Shown here piece after piece: positions 53,079 to 62,805 of a stretch of DNA of 62,985 bases (the stretch's first letter is position 1; each line of letters opens with the position of its first letter). The notes under the pieces were generated by a model that was given only the letters and a program-made list of their open reading frames with translations, was not told where the DNA came from and ran no database searches. The translations under genes and the position numbers were made by a program. The DNA is from Firmicutes bacterium UBA5010 (lineage in GTDB: Bacteria > Bacillota > Clostridia > Tissierellales > Sedimentibacteraceae). Where the stretch lies: contig DGYI01000022.1 in assembly GCA_002396645.1 (NCBI GenBank), positions 1,585 through 64,569 of the forward strand. Direction: 5' to 3'.

Positions 53079-53125
53079 ATTAATACTTATCTCAATTTTT
53101 ATTTGAGATAAGTATTAATTGCTTT
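53079..53125 (+). terminator. Long hairpin terminator
   Basis: Perfect 17-bp stem: ATTAATACTTATCTCAA (53079-53095) and its complement (53103-53119), followed by a T-rich stretch. Confidence 0.75.
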
Positions 53126-53192
53126 GTTTTTTAATTTATATGTGACAAATGGTGAAATATTAAAAAAATAAAAATTATTTTTGGAATGAATG

Positions 53193-53234
53193 TTGACAAA
53201 ATTAGTCGGGTATTATATAATAAACCCGACTAAT
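53193..53234 (+). promoter_or_regulatory. iscR promoter with palindromic operator
   Basis: TTGACA (53193-53198) and TATAAT (53216-53221) with 17 bp between. ATTAGTCGGGT (53201-53211) and ACCCGACTAAT (53224-53234) form an exact 11-bp inverted repeat centred on the -10 box, a fitting autorepression site for IscR. Confidence 0.8.
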
Positions 53235-53274
53235 AAAGTTGGGATTAAATTTTTTAGAAAAAGGAGGCTGTTTG

Positions 53275-53700
53275 ATGATTTTATCAACAAAAGGAAGATA
53301 TGGACTGAAGGCTATATTTGAATTAGCTTTATCATATGGAGAAGGTCCAGTTTCGTTAAAAAAGATATGCGACAAATATCAAATATCGGAAAATTATTTA
53401 GAGCAGCTTTTTGGAAAGCTTAAAAGAGCCGGGCATATAGAATCGACAAGAGGAGCTCAAGGCGGATATAGCTTGGCGAGAAATCCCAAGGATATAACGG
53501 TAGGTATGATATTAAGAACTCTTGAGGGAGAAATTACTGCCTCGGATTGCATAAATAAGGAGATTTGTTCAAGGGAATCTATTTGCGCAACCAGAACAAT
53601 TTGGGAGAAAATTGAAACAAGTATAAACAACGTTATAGATAATATATCATTATTTGATATGATAGAGGAACACAAAAAAATTACAATGGAGGAAAAGTAA
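53275..53700 (+). CDS. iscR: Rrf2-family regulator IscR
   Basis: Iron-sulfur sensing repressor of the Fe-S cluster genes. 142 residues: winged helix (LSTKGRYGLKAIFELAL, SENYLEQLFGKLKRAGHI, RGAQGGYSLAR) and three cluster cysteines in CINKEICSRESIC (about 95-107). ATG 53275 has AAGGAGG upstream; the longer frame from 53239 has no site. Directs iscS and iscU immediately downstream and probably its own promoter. Confidence 0.93.
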   Translation: MILSTKGRYGLKAIFELALSYGEGPVSLKKICDKYQISENYLEQLFGKLKRAGHIESTRGAQGGYSLARNPKDITVGMILRTLEGEITASDCINKEICSRESICATRTIWEKIETSINNVIDNISLFDMIEEHKKITMEEK

Positions 53701-53704
53701 TTAT

Positions 53705-54874
53705 ATGAGTAAAAAGATTTATTTTGATAATGCTGCGACAACTAAAGTCAGAAAAGAAGTTGTTGACGAGATGATGAAATATTTTACAGAGTACTACGGT
53801 AACCCTTCAAGCGGAATATATGAGATAGGAAGAAGCTCGAAGGAAGCTATTGATAAAGCAAGAAATATAATAGCGTCATTTATAAATGCAAATGAAAGTG
53901 AGCTGTTTTTTACTTCGGGCGGAACGGAATCGGATAACTGGGCTATTAAAGGTGTGGCTTTCGCAAATCAAGATAAAGGAAAGCATATTATTACAACAAA
54001 GATAGAACATCATGCGGTACTTCATACATGTGAATATCTTAAAAAATTTGGCTTTGAAACTACATATCTTAATGTTGATAAGTACGGAATGGTAGATTTA
54101 GAGGAATTAAAAAACAGCATAAGACCTGATACGATTTTAATTTCAATTATGTATGCAAATAATGAAATCGGAACTGTTCAGCCTATTGAAGAAATAGGAA
54201 AGATAGCTAAGGAGCATAAAATTATATTCCATACGGATGCAGTTCAGGCACTTGGCGGAGTAAAAATAGATGTAAAAAAAGAGAATATAGATTTAATGTC
54301 AATGTCTGCACACAAAGTTCACGGACCTAAGGGCATAGGAGCATTGTATATCAGAAAAGGTGTAAAACTTGATAATTTTATGCACGGAGGAGCTCAAGAA
54401 AGAAGAAAAAGAGCGGGAACCGAAAGTGTTCAAAATATAGTTGGTTTTGGCAAGGCCGTTGAACTTATGAGCTTAGAATTTGACGAAAAAATAACAAAGC
54501 TAAAAAGTCTTAGGGACAGGCTTATAGAGGGTATAAAGAACAATATAGAGGATGTATTGTTAAACGGACATCCTGAAAAGAGATTGCCTAATAATGTTAA
54601 CTTCTCGTACGAATATATAGAAGGAGAATCAATACTATTGTGGCTTGATATGAATGGAATCAGTGCATCGAGCGGCTCTGCATGCACATCCGGTTCATTA
54701 GACCCGTCTCATGTTTTACTGGCTACGGGACTTGATCACGGAACAGCTCACGGTTCTATCAGATTTACTATAGGTGATGAAACTACAGAAGAGGAAATAG
54801 ATTTTGTAGTTGAACAAATGAAAGAAATAGTACAAAAGTTAAGAAATATGTCACCGCTTTATAAAAAACATTAA
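53705..54874 (+). CDS. iscS: Cysteine desulfurase IscS
   Basis: PLP enzyme that takes sulfur from cysteine for Fe-S clusters and tRNA thiolation. 389 residues: YFDNAATTKVRKEV, FTSGGTESDNWAIKG, PLP lysine in MSMSAHKVHGPKGIG and the sulfur-carrying Cys in SSGSACTSGSLDPSHVL. Starts 4 bases after iscR. Confidence 0.96.
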   Translation: MSKKIYFDNAATTKVRKEVVDEMMKYFTEYYGNPSSGIYEIGRSSKEAIDKARNIIASFINANESELFFTSGGTESDNWAIKGVAFANQDKGKHIITTKIEHHAVLHTCEYLKKFGFETTYLNVDKYGMVDLEELKNSIRPDTILISIMYANNEIGTVQPIEEIGKIAKEHKIIFHTDAVQALGGVKIDVKKENIDLMSMSAHKVHGPKGIGALYIRKGVKLDNFMHGGAQERRKRAGTESVQNIVGFGKAVELMSLEFDEKITKLKSLRDRLIEGIKNNIEDVLLNGHPEKRLPNNVNFSYEYIEGESILLWLDMNGISASSGSACTSGSLDPSHVLLATGLDHGTAHGSIRFTIGDETTEEEIDFVVEQMKEIVQKLRNMSPLYKKH

Positions 54875-54904
54875 CAGGGTGCCAAAGCACAAGGAGGAAA
54901 TATT

Positions 54905-55354
54905 ATGTTATATACAGAAAAAGTTATGGATCATTTCAGAAATCCCAGAAACGTAGGTGAAATAGAAAATGCAGATGGTATAGGCGAAGTAGGTAATGCA
55001 AAATGCGGAGATATAATGAAAATTTACCTGAAAATTAATGCTGAACATATAATAGAAGATGTAAAATTCCAAACCTTTGGATGCGGCTCTGCGATAGCTT
55101 CATCAAGTATGGCAACCGAGCTTATTATGGGTAAAAGTGTTAATGAGGCGGTTGAGTTGACTAATAAAGCTGTTATAGAAGCTCTTGGAGGACTTCCTCC
55201 GGTAAAAGTTCACTGCTCTGTATTGGCAGAACAGGCAATAAAAGCTGCACTTTATGACTATGGTAAAAAGAAAAACATAGAGATTAAAGGCTTGGAAAAC
55301 TTTGACCCTAATGCGGATGAAGACTTACACGATCACGTACACGGTGAAGAATAA
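54905..55354 (+). CDS. iscU: Fe-S scaffold protein IscU (NifU N-terminal type)
   Basis: Scaffold on which the cluster is built. 149 residues with the three cluster cysteines in GNAKCGDIMKIYL, QTFGCGSAIASSSMATEL and VHCSVLAEQAI, and the Asp of CGD. AAGGAGG precedes the ATG, next to a GTGCCAAAGCAC dyad. A terminator follows, closing iscR-iscS-iscU. Confidence 0.95.
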   Translation: MLYTEKVMDHFRNPRNVGEIENADGIGEVGNAKCGDIMKIYLKINAEHIIEDVKFQTFGCGSAIASSSMATELIMGKSVNEAVELTNKAVIEALGGLPPVKVHCSVLAEQAIKAALYDYGKKKNIEIKGLENFDPNADEDLHDHVHGEE

Positions 55355-55366
55355 TCAGTAAAAATC

Positions 55367-55411
55367 GACCACAAAGAGACTTAGTATTATTATCCTTTGT
55401 GGTCTTATTTT
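55367..55411 (+). terminator. Terminator of the isc operon
   Basis: GACCACAAAG (55367-55376) pairs with CTTTGTGGTC (55395-55404), then TTATTTTTTT. Confidence 0.85.
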
Positions 55412-55461
55412 TTTATATTTTAATACCTTAATATTTACTTGGAATCATAGTAACAAAATAA

Positions 55462-55491
55462 TTGACAATCCTTGGATAAATGAGCTATAAT
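55462..55491 (+). promoter_or_regulatory. Promoter of alaS
   Basis: TTGACA (55462-55467) and TATAAT (55486-55491), 18 bp apart. No T-box motif lies between it and alaS, unlike thrS and aspS. Confidence 0.75.
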
Positions 55492-55543
55492 CAAATGATA
55501 CTTAGCGATTTGTTTAATATGTGCACGGAGGAGATATAAAGAT

Positions 55544-58174
55544 ATGGATCATAAATATTCAATAAATAATATCAGGAAACAATACTTAGACTTTTATGAG
55601 TCAAAACAGCATTTAGTGAGACAAAGTGCTTCACTTATACCTAAAAATGATAAAACTTTGTTATTAATAGCAGCGGGTATGGCTCCGCTGAAAAAATATT
55701 TTACAGGCGCGGAAACTCCTCCAAGCAAAAGAATGGCATCTTGTCAAAAATGTGTCAGAACTAATGATATAGAAAATGTAGGGATAACTGCACGTCACCT
55801 TACCTTTTTTGAAATGCTCGGAAATTTCTCTTTTGGAGACTATTTTAAAAAAGAAGCTATAACTTGGGCTTGGGAGTTTTTGACGGATGTAATGGAGATA
55901 CCGGCAGAAAAACTTTGGGTGAGCGTATATCAGGATGATGATGAGGCAGCAGAACTTTGGACTACACTTACCGGCATTCCGCAAGAAAGAATAGTCAGAC
56001 TCGGAAAAGAAGATAACTTCTGGGAACTTGAAGTTGGACCAAGCGGACCTTGCTCTGAAATACACTATGACAACGGACCTGAATTCAGCTGCGACGACCC
56101 TGATTGCAAACCCGGATGTGACTGCGACAGATATACTGAAATCTGGAATCTTGTATTTACACAGTATGATAAGGATGAAAATGGAGTATATCATCCATTA
56201 GAACATCCTAACATAGATACGGGAATGGGACTTGAAAGAGCTGCAATGACACTTCAAGGAAAGAAAACTGTATTTGATGTTGAGCCTATTTACAGTATAG
56301 TTAAAAAGGCTGAAGAAATCAGTGGAGTCAAATATAAATCCTCTGATAAATCAGATACATCTTTAAAGATTATAGCTGACCATTCAAGAGCTGTTGCATT
56401 TATGATATCTGACGGAGTTATACCTTCTAATGAAGGAAGAGGATATGTTTTAAGAAGACTTATAAGAAGAGCTTTAAGACAAGGCAAATTGCTGGGAATA
56501 GACAGAGATTTCTTAATTGAAACAGTACAGGTAGTTATAGATAATTGGAAGCAGGCATATCCTGAATTATCTGAAAAAGAGGCTTATATACTGAAAGTAG
56601 TTAAAATAGAGGAAGAAAAATTCAGAAATACTATAGATCAAGGCTTAGAAATTCTTCAAAAAGAAATATCTAAGGCAAAAGAAAACGGCAAAGATATGCT
56701 TGATGGTCAAATATTGTTCAGACTTTACGATACCTTTGGTTTTCCGTTTGAATTAACCGAAGAAATTTTGATTGAAAATAATTTTAAGCTTAACGAACAG
56801 GAGTTTCTTGACATAATGGAACAAAACAGAGTTATGGCAAGAGAGGCAAGAGAAAAGACAGGAAGTTCAGGCTGGAAAGACGGACTAATCAATGTAGAAG
56901 GTATAGAAACAGAATTTGTTGGATATAATGAAAACTCATATGAATCAAAGATATTAAAAATATTTGTTGATGATGTTGAGAAAAATGAAATTTCGGCAGA
57001 CGAAAAGGGCATAATAGTTCTTGATAAAACACCGTTCTATGCTGAGGGCGGCGGACAAAGCGGAGACAGCGGAAGATTGAGCAATGACAATTTTGATGCT
57101 ACAGTAATAAATACAAAGAAACTTAACAATGTTATAATCCATGAAATAATTGTAAATGACGGTACTGTAAGCACTGATGACAAGGTTTTGTCTGAAATTA
57201 ATCTTGATAAAAGAAAAAATACAGCTAAAAATCATACGGCAACTCATTTGCTTCACAAGGTTTTAAAAGAAGTTTTAGGAGAACATGTTAATCAAGCGGG
57301 CTCTTTAGTTGCTGAAGACAGATTAAGATTTGACTATACTCATTTTGAGCTTGTAGACGAGAAAACTTTAAGAGAGATTGAAAAAAGAGTAAATGAAGCT
57401 ATCCTGTCAGATTATCCTGTTGCGACTATGAATGTAAGCTTGGATGAGGCAAGAAACCAGGGAGCTATGGCATTGTTTGATGAAAAATACGGTGATGTAG
57501 TCAGACTCGTTAAGGTAGGAGATTTCAGCAAAGAGCTATGCGGCGGAACTCATATTGACGAGACAGCTAAGATTGGTATGTTTAAAATAATCTCCGAAGG
57601 CGGAATTGCTTCAGGGGTCAGAAGAATAGAGGCTGTAACCGGAAGAGCTGCAATCGAATATTTAAATAATGTCGATTCTATTGTAAGTGAGCTTATGCAA
57701 TCTGTAAAATCAACAAAAGAAGAACTTGTCGGAAAAGTGTCGGGTCTTAAAAAGGATATCAAAGACAAAGAAAAAGAGATAGCAAAGCTTAATAATGAAA
57801 TATTAAAGTCAAATATGGATGATATACTGAATAAATATGAAGAAATAAACGGAAGCAAGGTTTTCATAATTAAGCTTAAGGATACAGATGCAAATGCTCT
57901 TAGAGATATAGCCGACAGAATTAAGGATAAAAATCCTAGCTGTGTAGTTATATTGGCTTCAGAATATGACGGAAAGGTTTTATTTGTGGCATCTGTTACA
58001 AAAGACTTAAATCAAAAAGGAATTCAGGCAGGAAACATAGTAAAACAAGCAGCTGTAATCGCAGGCGGAGGCGGAGGCGGACGACCGGACTTTGCTCAGG
58101 CAGGCGGAAAAGATGCTTCCAAAATAGATGAAGCATTAAATGCTGCAAGAGAGAGCCTGTCAAATCAACTTTAG
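55544..58174 (+). CDS. alaS: Alanine--tRNA ligase
   Basis: Charges tRNA-Ala and edits Ser- and Gly-tRNA-Ala. 876 residues: class II core (RMASCQKCVRTNDIENVG, HLTFFEMLGNFSFGDYFK, DTGMGLERA), editing domain with HTATHLLHKVL and CGGTHIDETAKIG zinc ligands, coiled coil (about 720-770) and the C-Ala domain ending with GGGGGGRPDFAQAGG. GGAGGAG precedes the ATG. Confidence 0.97.
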   Translation: MDHKYSINNIRKQYLDFYESKQHLVRQSASLIPKNDKTLLLIAAGMAPLKKYFTGAETPPSKRMASCQKCVRTNDIENVGITARHLTFFEMLGNFSFGDYFKKEAITWAWEFLTDVMEIPAEKLWVSVYQDDDEAAELWTTLTGIPQERIVRLGKEDNFWELEVGPSGPCSEIHYDNGPEFSCDDPDCKPGCDCDRYTEIWNLVFTQYDKDENGVYHPLEHPNIDTGMGLERAAMTLQGKKTVFDVEPIYSIVKKAEEISGVKYKSSDKSDTSLKIIADHSRAVAFMISDGVIPSNEGRGYVLRRLIRRALRQGKLLGIDRDFLIETVQVVIDNWKQAYPELSEKEAYILKVVKIEEEKFRNTIDQGLEILQKEISKAKENGKDMLDGQILFRLYDTFGFPFELTEEILIENNFKLNEQEFLDIMEQNRVMAREAREKTGSSGWKDGLINVEGIETEFVGYNENSYESKILKIFVDDVEKNEISADEKGIIVLDKTPFYAEGGGQSGDSGRLSNDNFDATVINTKKLNNVIIHEIIVNDGTVSTDDKVLSEINLDKRKNTAKNHTATHLLHKVLKEVLGEHVNQAGSLVAEDRLRFDYTHFELVDEKTLREIEKRVNEAILSDYPVATMNVSLDEARNQGAMALFDEKYGDVVRLVKVGDFSKELCGGTHIDETAKIGMFKIISEGGIASGVRRIEAVTGRAAIEYLNNVDSIVSELMQSVKSTKEELVGKVSGLKKDIKDKEKEIAKLNNEILKSNMDDILNKYEEINGSKVFIIKLKDTDANALRDIADRIKDKNPSCVVILASEYDGKVLFVASVTKDLNQKGIQAGNIVKQAAVIAGGGGGGRPDFAQAGGKDASKIDEALNAARESLSNQL

Positions 58175-58351
58175 TAAAAAAGCTTTAAGTAAAGCTAAAC
58201 TAATTGTTTGATTTTAATTCAGTTATATAGTATAATATATATGATGAGGTGCTAAGAGCGGAAGAAACTTTAAGTAACAATAAAAAACATCCCGACTTCA
58301 TGTGTAAATGTTTTTGAAACATTTGTGTAAATGAGTCGCATGGAGGTAATT

Positions 58352-58618
58352 ATGGTGAATAATATAAACAGTAACACAGCAAAATTTGAATATAATACCG
58401 AATCTATGAATAAGGCAAGGGAAATCTTATCTCAAGTATATCGGTCTTTACAAGAGAAAGGATATAATCCTAACACCCAGTTGATAGGATATTTGCTTTC
58501 GGGAGACCCTACATATATTACAAACTATAATAACGCAAGGAGTCTTATAAGAAAGATAGAAAGAGACGAGCTTTTAGAAGAAATACTGAATGCTTACTTA
58601 GATATTTTGAAGTTATAG
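58352..58618 (+). CDS. ireB: IreB family regulatory phosphoprotein (DUF965)
   Basis: Small helical protein that in enterococci is phosphorylated by the Ser/Thr kinase IreK and affects cephalosporin tolerance. 88 residues with ILSQVYRSLQEKGYNPNTQLIGYLLSGDPTYIT, the family signature. GGAGGTAAT precedes ATG 58352. It lies between alaS and ruvX, its usual place, here with an aldo/keto reductase gene in between. Confidence 0.9.
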   Translation: MVNNINSNTAKFEYNTESMNKAREILSQVYRSLQEKGYNPNTQLIGYLLSGDPTYITNYNNARSLIRKIERDELLEEILNAYLDILKL

Positions 58619-58647
58619 CGGTATATGGATTCATATACCGCTTTTTT
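58618..58647 (+). terminator. Terminator after ireB
   Basis: Perfect 10-bp stem GCGGTATATG with CATATACCGC, then six Ts. It begins at the last base of the ireB stop codon. Confidence 0.85.
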
Positions 58648-58702
58648 GCTTGTCACGAGCATATCTTAAACTGTTCATGACTGCGGGGTATAAAAAATAA
58701 AA

Positions 58703-59650
58703 ATGAAATATATAGATTTTGATGATATGAAAAATATTTCTAAGCTTTGCTTTGGAACATTAGCTCTTAGCAATTTGCAAAATAAGGATGATTTTGCAAA
58801 CAAGGTCAATGTATTAAACTATGCTTATGAAAACGGAATTAACTTTTATGATACGGCTGAACTTTATGATAATTATGATATTTTAGGAGAGTTTTTAAAA
58901 AATAAAAAAAGAGACAGCTTATACATAGCAACAAAGAGCTATGCATATAATAAAGAAACTGCGAGATACAGTATAGAAAAGGCTTTAAACGAATTAAATA
59001 CTGATTATATAGATATATTTATGCTTCACGAGCAAGATAACGGAAATAACTTTCTGGGTCATTATGAAGCTGTAGAAGAATTTATGAGATATAAACAAGA
59101 GGGCATAATAAAAAAATTCGGTATATCTACGCATACAATTCAAGCTGTTACAGACAGCGTACAATTTAAAGAAATTGATATAGTGTTTACTATTGTAAAT
59201 AAAACAGGTATTGGAATAAATGACGGTACAAATATGCAGATGATAGATGCTGTTAAAAATGCCAAATCAAAGGGCAAATTTATCATGGCAATGAAGCCTT
59301 ACGGCGGCGGACATTTATTATCCGATACTAAAATAGCATTTGATTTTGTCAATGATATTAAAGAGGTAGATACGATAGCAATAGGCATGAGAAATAAGCA
59401 GGAGATTGATTTAAATATCTGCTATCTTGAGGGCAGGGAAGCTTCGGAGGATACTAAGCTTTCTGTTAATAATATGAATCGTGAGCTTAACATAGCCTAT
59501 TGGTGTATAGGCTGCGGTAAATGTGTAAAAAAATGTAAACAGCAGGCACTTAGTATAATTGATAATAAGTGTTGTGTTAATATGGAGAAATGTGTTTTGT
59601 GCAGCTATTGCGCGAGTGAATGTGATAGCTTTTGTATAAAAATAGTGTGA
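58703..59650 (+). CDS. Aldo/keto reductase with C-terminal ferredoxin domain
   Basis: 315 residues. The TIM barrel has the tetrad residues Asp and Tyr in DTAELYD, Lys in IATKSY and His in MLHEQD. A C-terminal two-cluster ferredoxin-like domain (about 265-315) carries CIGCGKCVKKCKQ and CVLCSYCASECDSFC. Such AKR-ferredoxin fusions are common in anaerobes; their substrates are mostly unknown. It interrupts the usual ireB-ruvX neighbourhood. The ribosome site is weak (GGGGT). Confidence 0.85.
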   Translation: MKYIDFDDMKNISKLCFGTLALSNLQNKDDFANKVNVLNYAYENGINFYDTAELYDNYDILGEFLKNKKRDSLYIATKSYAYNKETARYSIEKALNELNTDYIDIFMLHEQDNGNNFLGHYEAVEEFMRYKQEGIIKKFGISTHTIQAVTDSVQFKEIDIVFTIVNKTGIGINDGTNMQMIDAVKNAKSKGKFIMAMKPYGGGHLLSDTKIAFDFVNDIKEVDTIAIGMRNKQEIDLNICYLEGREASEDTKLSVNNMNRELNIAYWCIGCGKCVKKCKQQALSIIDNKCCVNMEKCVLCSYCASECDSFCIKIV

Positions 59651-59685
59651 GGATATAGGTTTAAAGAAGCGATGCAGATAAAAAA

Positions 59686-59737
59686 AATAAGCACCGAGTC
59701 CATGCACAAATTTTTCATGGCACTTTGTGCAAAGGAG
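59686..59737 (+). promoter_or_regulatory. 5' element before ruvX, also found before tgt
   Basis: Shares AATAAG, AGTCCATG and TTTCATGGCA in order with 26336-26386. It can fold: TGCACAAA (59703-59710) with TTTGTGCA (59724-59731), and GTCCATG (59699-59705) with CATGGAC (59739-59745), which would include the ribosome site. Confidence 0.5.
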
Positions 59738-59748
59738 GCATGGACATA

Positions 59749-60177
59749 ATGATGGATAGATTAATGGGATTAGATGTAGGAGACAGAACAATCGGAGTTG
59801 CGGTAAGTGATTTACTTATGATAACAGCGCAGGGACTTACTACTATAAAAAGAACTAATTTAAAGGCAGACATGCAGGAATTAATAAAAATTATTGATGA
59901 ATACAAAGTTACAAAAATTATAGTCGGAATACCTAAAATGATGGACGGAACAATTGGAATTCAAGGTGAAAAAGTAATTGCTTTCACAGAAAAAATGAAA
60001 CAAAAAATTGATTTACCGATGGATTTTCAAGATGAGCGTCTGACAACCGCTTTATCAGAGAAAATACTTATAAGCGCTGATGTAAAACGAAATAAAAGAA
60101 AACAAGTTATAGATAAACTTGCAGCCGTTCAAATCTTGACAACATATATGGAAAGAATGAAAAGGTCTGTATTGTAA
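59749..60177 (+). CDS. ruvX: Holliday junction resolvase-like protein RuvX (YqgF)
   Basis: RNase H-fold protein implicated in 16S pre-rRNA 5' end maturation. 142 residues: MGLDVGDRTIGVAVSD with the first Asp, VGIPKMMDGTIG and DERLTTALSE. Start chosen at ATG 59749 for AAAGGAGG 11 bases upstream; ATG 59752 is equally possible. Confidence 0.92.
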   Translation: MMDRLMGLDVGDRTIGVAVSDLLMITAQGLTTIKRTNLKADMQELIKIIDEYKVTKIIVGIPKMMDGTIGIQGEKVIAFTEKMKQKIDLPMDFQDERLTTALSEKILISADVKRNKRKQVIDKLAAVQILTTYMERMKRSVL

Positions 60178-60267
60178 TCCTTAATCTAATAAAATATCAA
60201 TTAAATTTATCCCTATTTCGAATGAATTGAAAAATTTTAAACTATGTTTAAGCTTAAGGAGGCAAGT

Positions 60268-60582
60268 ATGAATAATAATCCTGATAAGAAAAATAATAAG
60301 GATAATGAAGAATTAGAATTAATCGATGATGAGGAATACGAAGAACAAATTGTTGAGTTAATCAATGATGAGGGAAAAATCGAAAGGCTTGTTATAGAAG
60401 CAAGCTTTCATTTGGATGATGTACAATATGCTGTATTAAGAGAAGAAAACTCTGACGAGGGTATGATTTACAGCGTTGATGAAACGGAAAACGGAGAAAT
60501 GATATTTAATATCATTGAAGATGAAGAAGAATTAAAAGAAGTAATAGAAATATACGAAGCTATGGCAGATGATCTGATATAG
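60268..60582 (+). CDS. DUF1292 protein (YrzB-like)
   Basis: 104 residues, very acidic: a low-complexity start rich in Asn, Lys, Asp and Glu, then the DUF1292 core (LVIEASFHLDDVQYAVLRE). Function unknown; almost always found next to ruvX in Firmicutes. AAGGAGG precedes ATG 60268. Confidence 0.88.
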   Translation: MNNNPDKKNNKDNEELELIDDEEYEEQIVELINDEGKIERLVIEASFHLDDVQYAVLREENSDEGMIYSVDETENGEMIFNIIEDEEELKEVIEIYEAMADDLI

Positions 60583-60615
60583 CGAGTTTAAAATGTAAGA
60601 TGAGGAGATGAAGAC

Positions 60616-62295
60616 TTGGCACAGACCAAAAAAAATAAATTAAAAATTATCCCGCTCGGAGGCTTGGGGGAAATTGGGAAAAATATTACAGCTATAGAAT
60701 ATAATAAGGATATAATAGTTGTGGATTGCGGAATGGCATTTCCTGAGGATGAAATGCTTGGAATAGATATAGTAATACCGGATGTTACTTATTTGATAAA
60801 AAATAAGGATAAGGTAAGAGGCTTATTCCTGACACACGGACACGAAGATCATATCGGAGCAATTCCATATGTTCTGAAGAAATTAAACATACCTGTTTAT
60901 GCTACAAAATTGACTATAGGCTTAGTAGGCAACAAAATACTTGAACACAAATTGGATGATGTAAGCCTTAACGTAGTTAATCCTGGCGAAAATATAAAGA
61001 CAGGCTGCTTTAAGGTTAACTTTATAGGCACTAATCACAGTATACCTGATTCTGTCGGATTTGCAATAGAAACACCTGTAGGTACGGTTATTCATACGGG
61101 AGACTTCAAAATAGATTACACTCCTATAAACGGAGATGTAATTGATTTGAACGCCTTTGCGGAGTATGGAAGAAAAGGCGTATTGGTAGCTATGTCTGAC
61201 AGTACAAATGTTGAGAGACCGGGATATACGCAGTCGGAAAGAGTAGTAGGCAGTAAATTCATGGATGTTTTCAAAAATTGCAAGCAAAGGATAATTGTAG
61301 CGACATTTGCATCTAATATACATAGGGTTCAGCAGATAGTGAATGCTGCGGTTGCCTATGACAGAAAAGTTGCGGTTTCCGGAAGAAGCATGGTAAATGT
61401 CATAAAAGTTGCACAGGAATTGGGATATCTCGATGTTCCCGAAGGAACATTTATCAATATTAACGATTTGAAAAAATATAAGGATGAAGAAATAGCACTT
61501 ATAACAACCGGAAGTCAGGGAGAGCCTATGTCTGCTCTTACCAGAATGGCAAACAGCGATCATAAAAAACTTGAGATAAAAGCAGGAGATATGGTTATCA
61601 TATCTGCGAATCCTATACCGGGCAACGAAAAAACAGTTGCAAGAGTTATAAATATGCTTTATCAAAAAGGTGCGGATGTTTTATATGACGCATTGGAAGA
61701 AATCCACGTTTCAGGTCACGCAAGACAGGAAGAGCTTAAGCTTATGCTTACTTTGTTAAAGCCTAAATTTTTCATGCCTGTTCACGGAGAATACAGACAC
61801 TTGAAGCATCATGCTAAATTAGCAATGCAGCTTGGCATAAAAGAAGAAAATATAATAATTGCCGAAACCGGAGATGTTATCGAATTTAACAGCAAGTCGG
61901 CTCAAATAAACGGTACTGTTACATCAGGAAACATACTTGTTGACGGTCTTGGTGTCGGAGATGTAGGAAATATAGTTCTGAGAGACAGAAAGCATTTGTC
62001 GGAAAACGGACTTATAATAGCAGTTATAACAATAGATAAAAGCACAGGAGATATAATATCAGGTCCTGATATTGTATCAAGAGGCTTTATATATGTCAGA
62101 GAAAATATAGATTTGATAGATGAGTCCAAGAAAGTTGTAAATGCAGCACTTAATAAATGTAAGGATTCCAGCATCAAGGACTGGAGCTCTATAAAAAATA
62201 TGATTAAAGATGACTTGAACAGCTTTATTTATGAGAAAATAAAGAGAAGTCCTATGATTTTACCAATCATAATGGAGGTAAACATAAAACAATGA
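60616..62295 (+). CDS. rnjA: Ribonuclease J
   Basis: Endo- and 5'-exoribonuclease of mRNA decay in Gram-positive bacteria. 559 residues: beta-lactamase/beta-CASP fold with zinc motif THGHEDHIGA, GTNHSIPDS, HTGDFKID, SDSTNVERPG, beta-CASP segment FASNIHRVQQI and VHGEYRHLKHH. Start TTG 60616 behind GAGGAGATG; no ATG fits the family N-terminus. Confidence 0.95.
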   Translation: MAQTKKNKLKIIPLGGLGEIGKNITAIEYNKDIIVVDCGMAFPEDEMLGIDIVIPDVTYLIKNKDKVRGLFLTHGHEDHIGAIPYVLKKLNIPVYATKLTIGLVGNKILEHKLDDVSLNVVNPGENIKTGCFKVNFIGTNHSIPDSVGFAIETPVGTVIHTGDFKIDYTPINGDVIDLNAFAEYGRKGVLVAMSDSTNVERPGYTQSERVVGSKFMDVFKNCKQRIIVATFASNIHRVQQIVNAAVAYDRKVAVSGRSMVNVIKVAQELGYLDVPEGTFININDLKKYKDEEIALITTGSQGEPMSALTRMANSDHKKLEIKAGDMVIISANPIPGNEKTVARVINMLYQKGADVLYDALEEIHVSGHARQEELKLMLTLLKPKFFMPVHGEYRHLKHHAKLAMQLGIKEENIIIAETGDVIEFNSKSAQINGTVTSGNILVDGLGVGDVGNIVLRDRKHLSENGLIIAVITIDKSTGDIISGPDIVSRGFIYVRENIDLIDESKKVVNAALNKCKDSSIKDWSSIKNMIKDDLNSFIYEKIKRSPMILPIIMEVNIKQ

Positions 62296-62618
62296 ATCCG
62301 TATGATGCAGCCAGAAATCTTGCAGACTCAATAAAAGCAAGTGACGAGTATAAAAATTTTAAAACTGCAAAAGAAAAAGTTTACAGCATACCAGAATCTA
62401 AAAAGATGCTTGATAATTTACAAGAAAAAGTTATGGAACTGCAAATGATGTCAATGCAGGGTGAAGAAGTCTCTGACGAACAGATAAACAGCGTTCAAAA
62501 ATTACAGGATATTGCTGTATTAGATGAAAATATAAAAAAATATTTTGATTCAGAAATGAAGCTTGAACAGTTAATGAACGAGGTTTCCAGGATAATATCG
62601 GAAGTTGTAGAAGTGTAG
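62292..62618 (+). CDS. YlbF/YmcA family protein
   Basis: 108-residue helical protein (MNPYDAARNLADSIKASDEYKNF, VMELQMMSMQGEEVSDEQI). In Bacillus, YlbF, YmcA and YaaT form a complex that binds RNase Y and shapes mRNA processing. Its ATG overlaps the rnj stop by 4 bases (ATGA), so an RNA-processing link is apt here too. Confidence 0.85.
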   Translation: MNPYDAARNLADSIKASDEYKNFKTAKEKVYSIPESKKMLDNLQEKVMELQMMSMQGEEVSDEQINSVQKLQDIAVLDENIKKYFDSEMKLEQLMNEVSRIISEVVEV

Positions 62619-62631
62619 AGATACAAATATC

Positions 62632-62672
62632 GCCGCAGGGAATATAATTTATATTCCCTGTGGCTTATTATT
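62632..62672 (+). terminator. Terminator after ylbF
   Basis: GCCGCAGGGAATAT pairs with ATATTCCCTGTGGC (one G-U pair), followed by a T-rich tail. Confidence 0.8.
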
Positions 62673-62805
62673 TTATTGATAAAATCATATTTGAGTTGTA
62701 TAATATAATTGGTCAAAATTTAAGGATAAAATATATTTAATCTCTTTTCTTGTGCAGATAATTGCATAAGTATAAATATAAATCTTAAACATATGAGGAG
62801 AATAC

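Noticed and set aside
55412..55543. T-box before alaS
   Set aside because: No T-box core and only about 50 bases between the promoter and the start codon.
55664..56194. Minus-strand ORF of 176 codons inside alaS
   Set aside because: Antisense shadow of a highly conserved gene, with no start signals.
60922..61665. Long minus-strand ORF (247 codons) inside rnj
   Set aside because: It lies wholly within the RNase J gene, has no ribosome site and its composition is a reverse reading of that gene.
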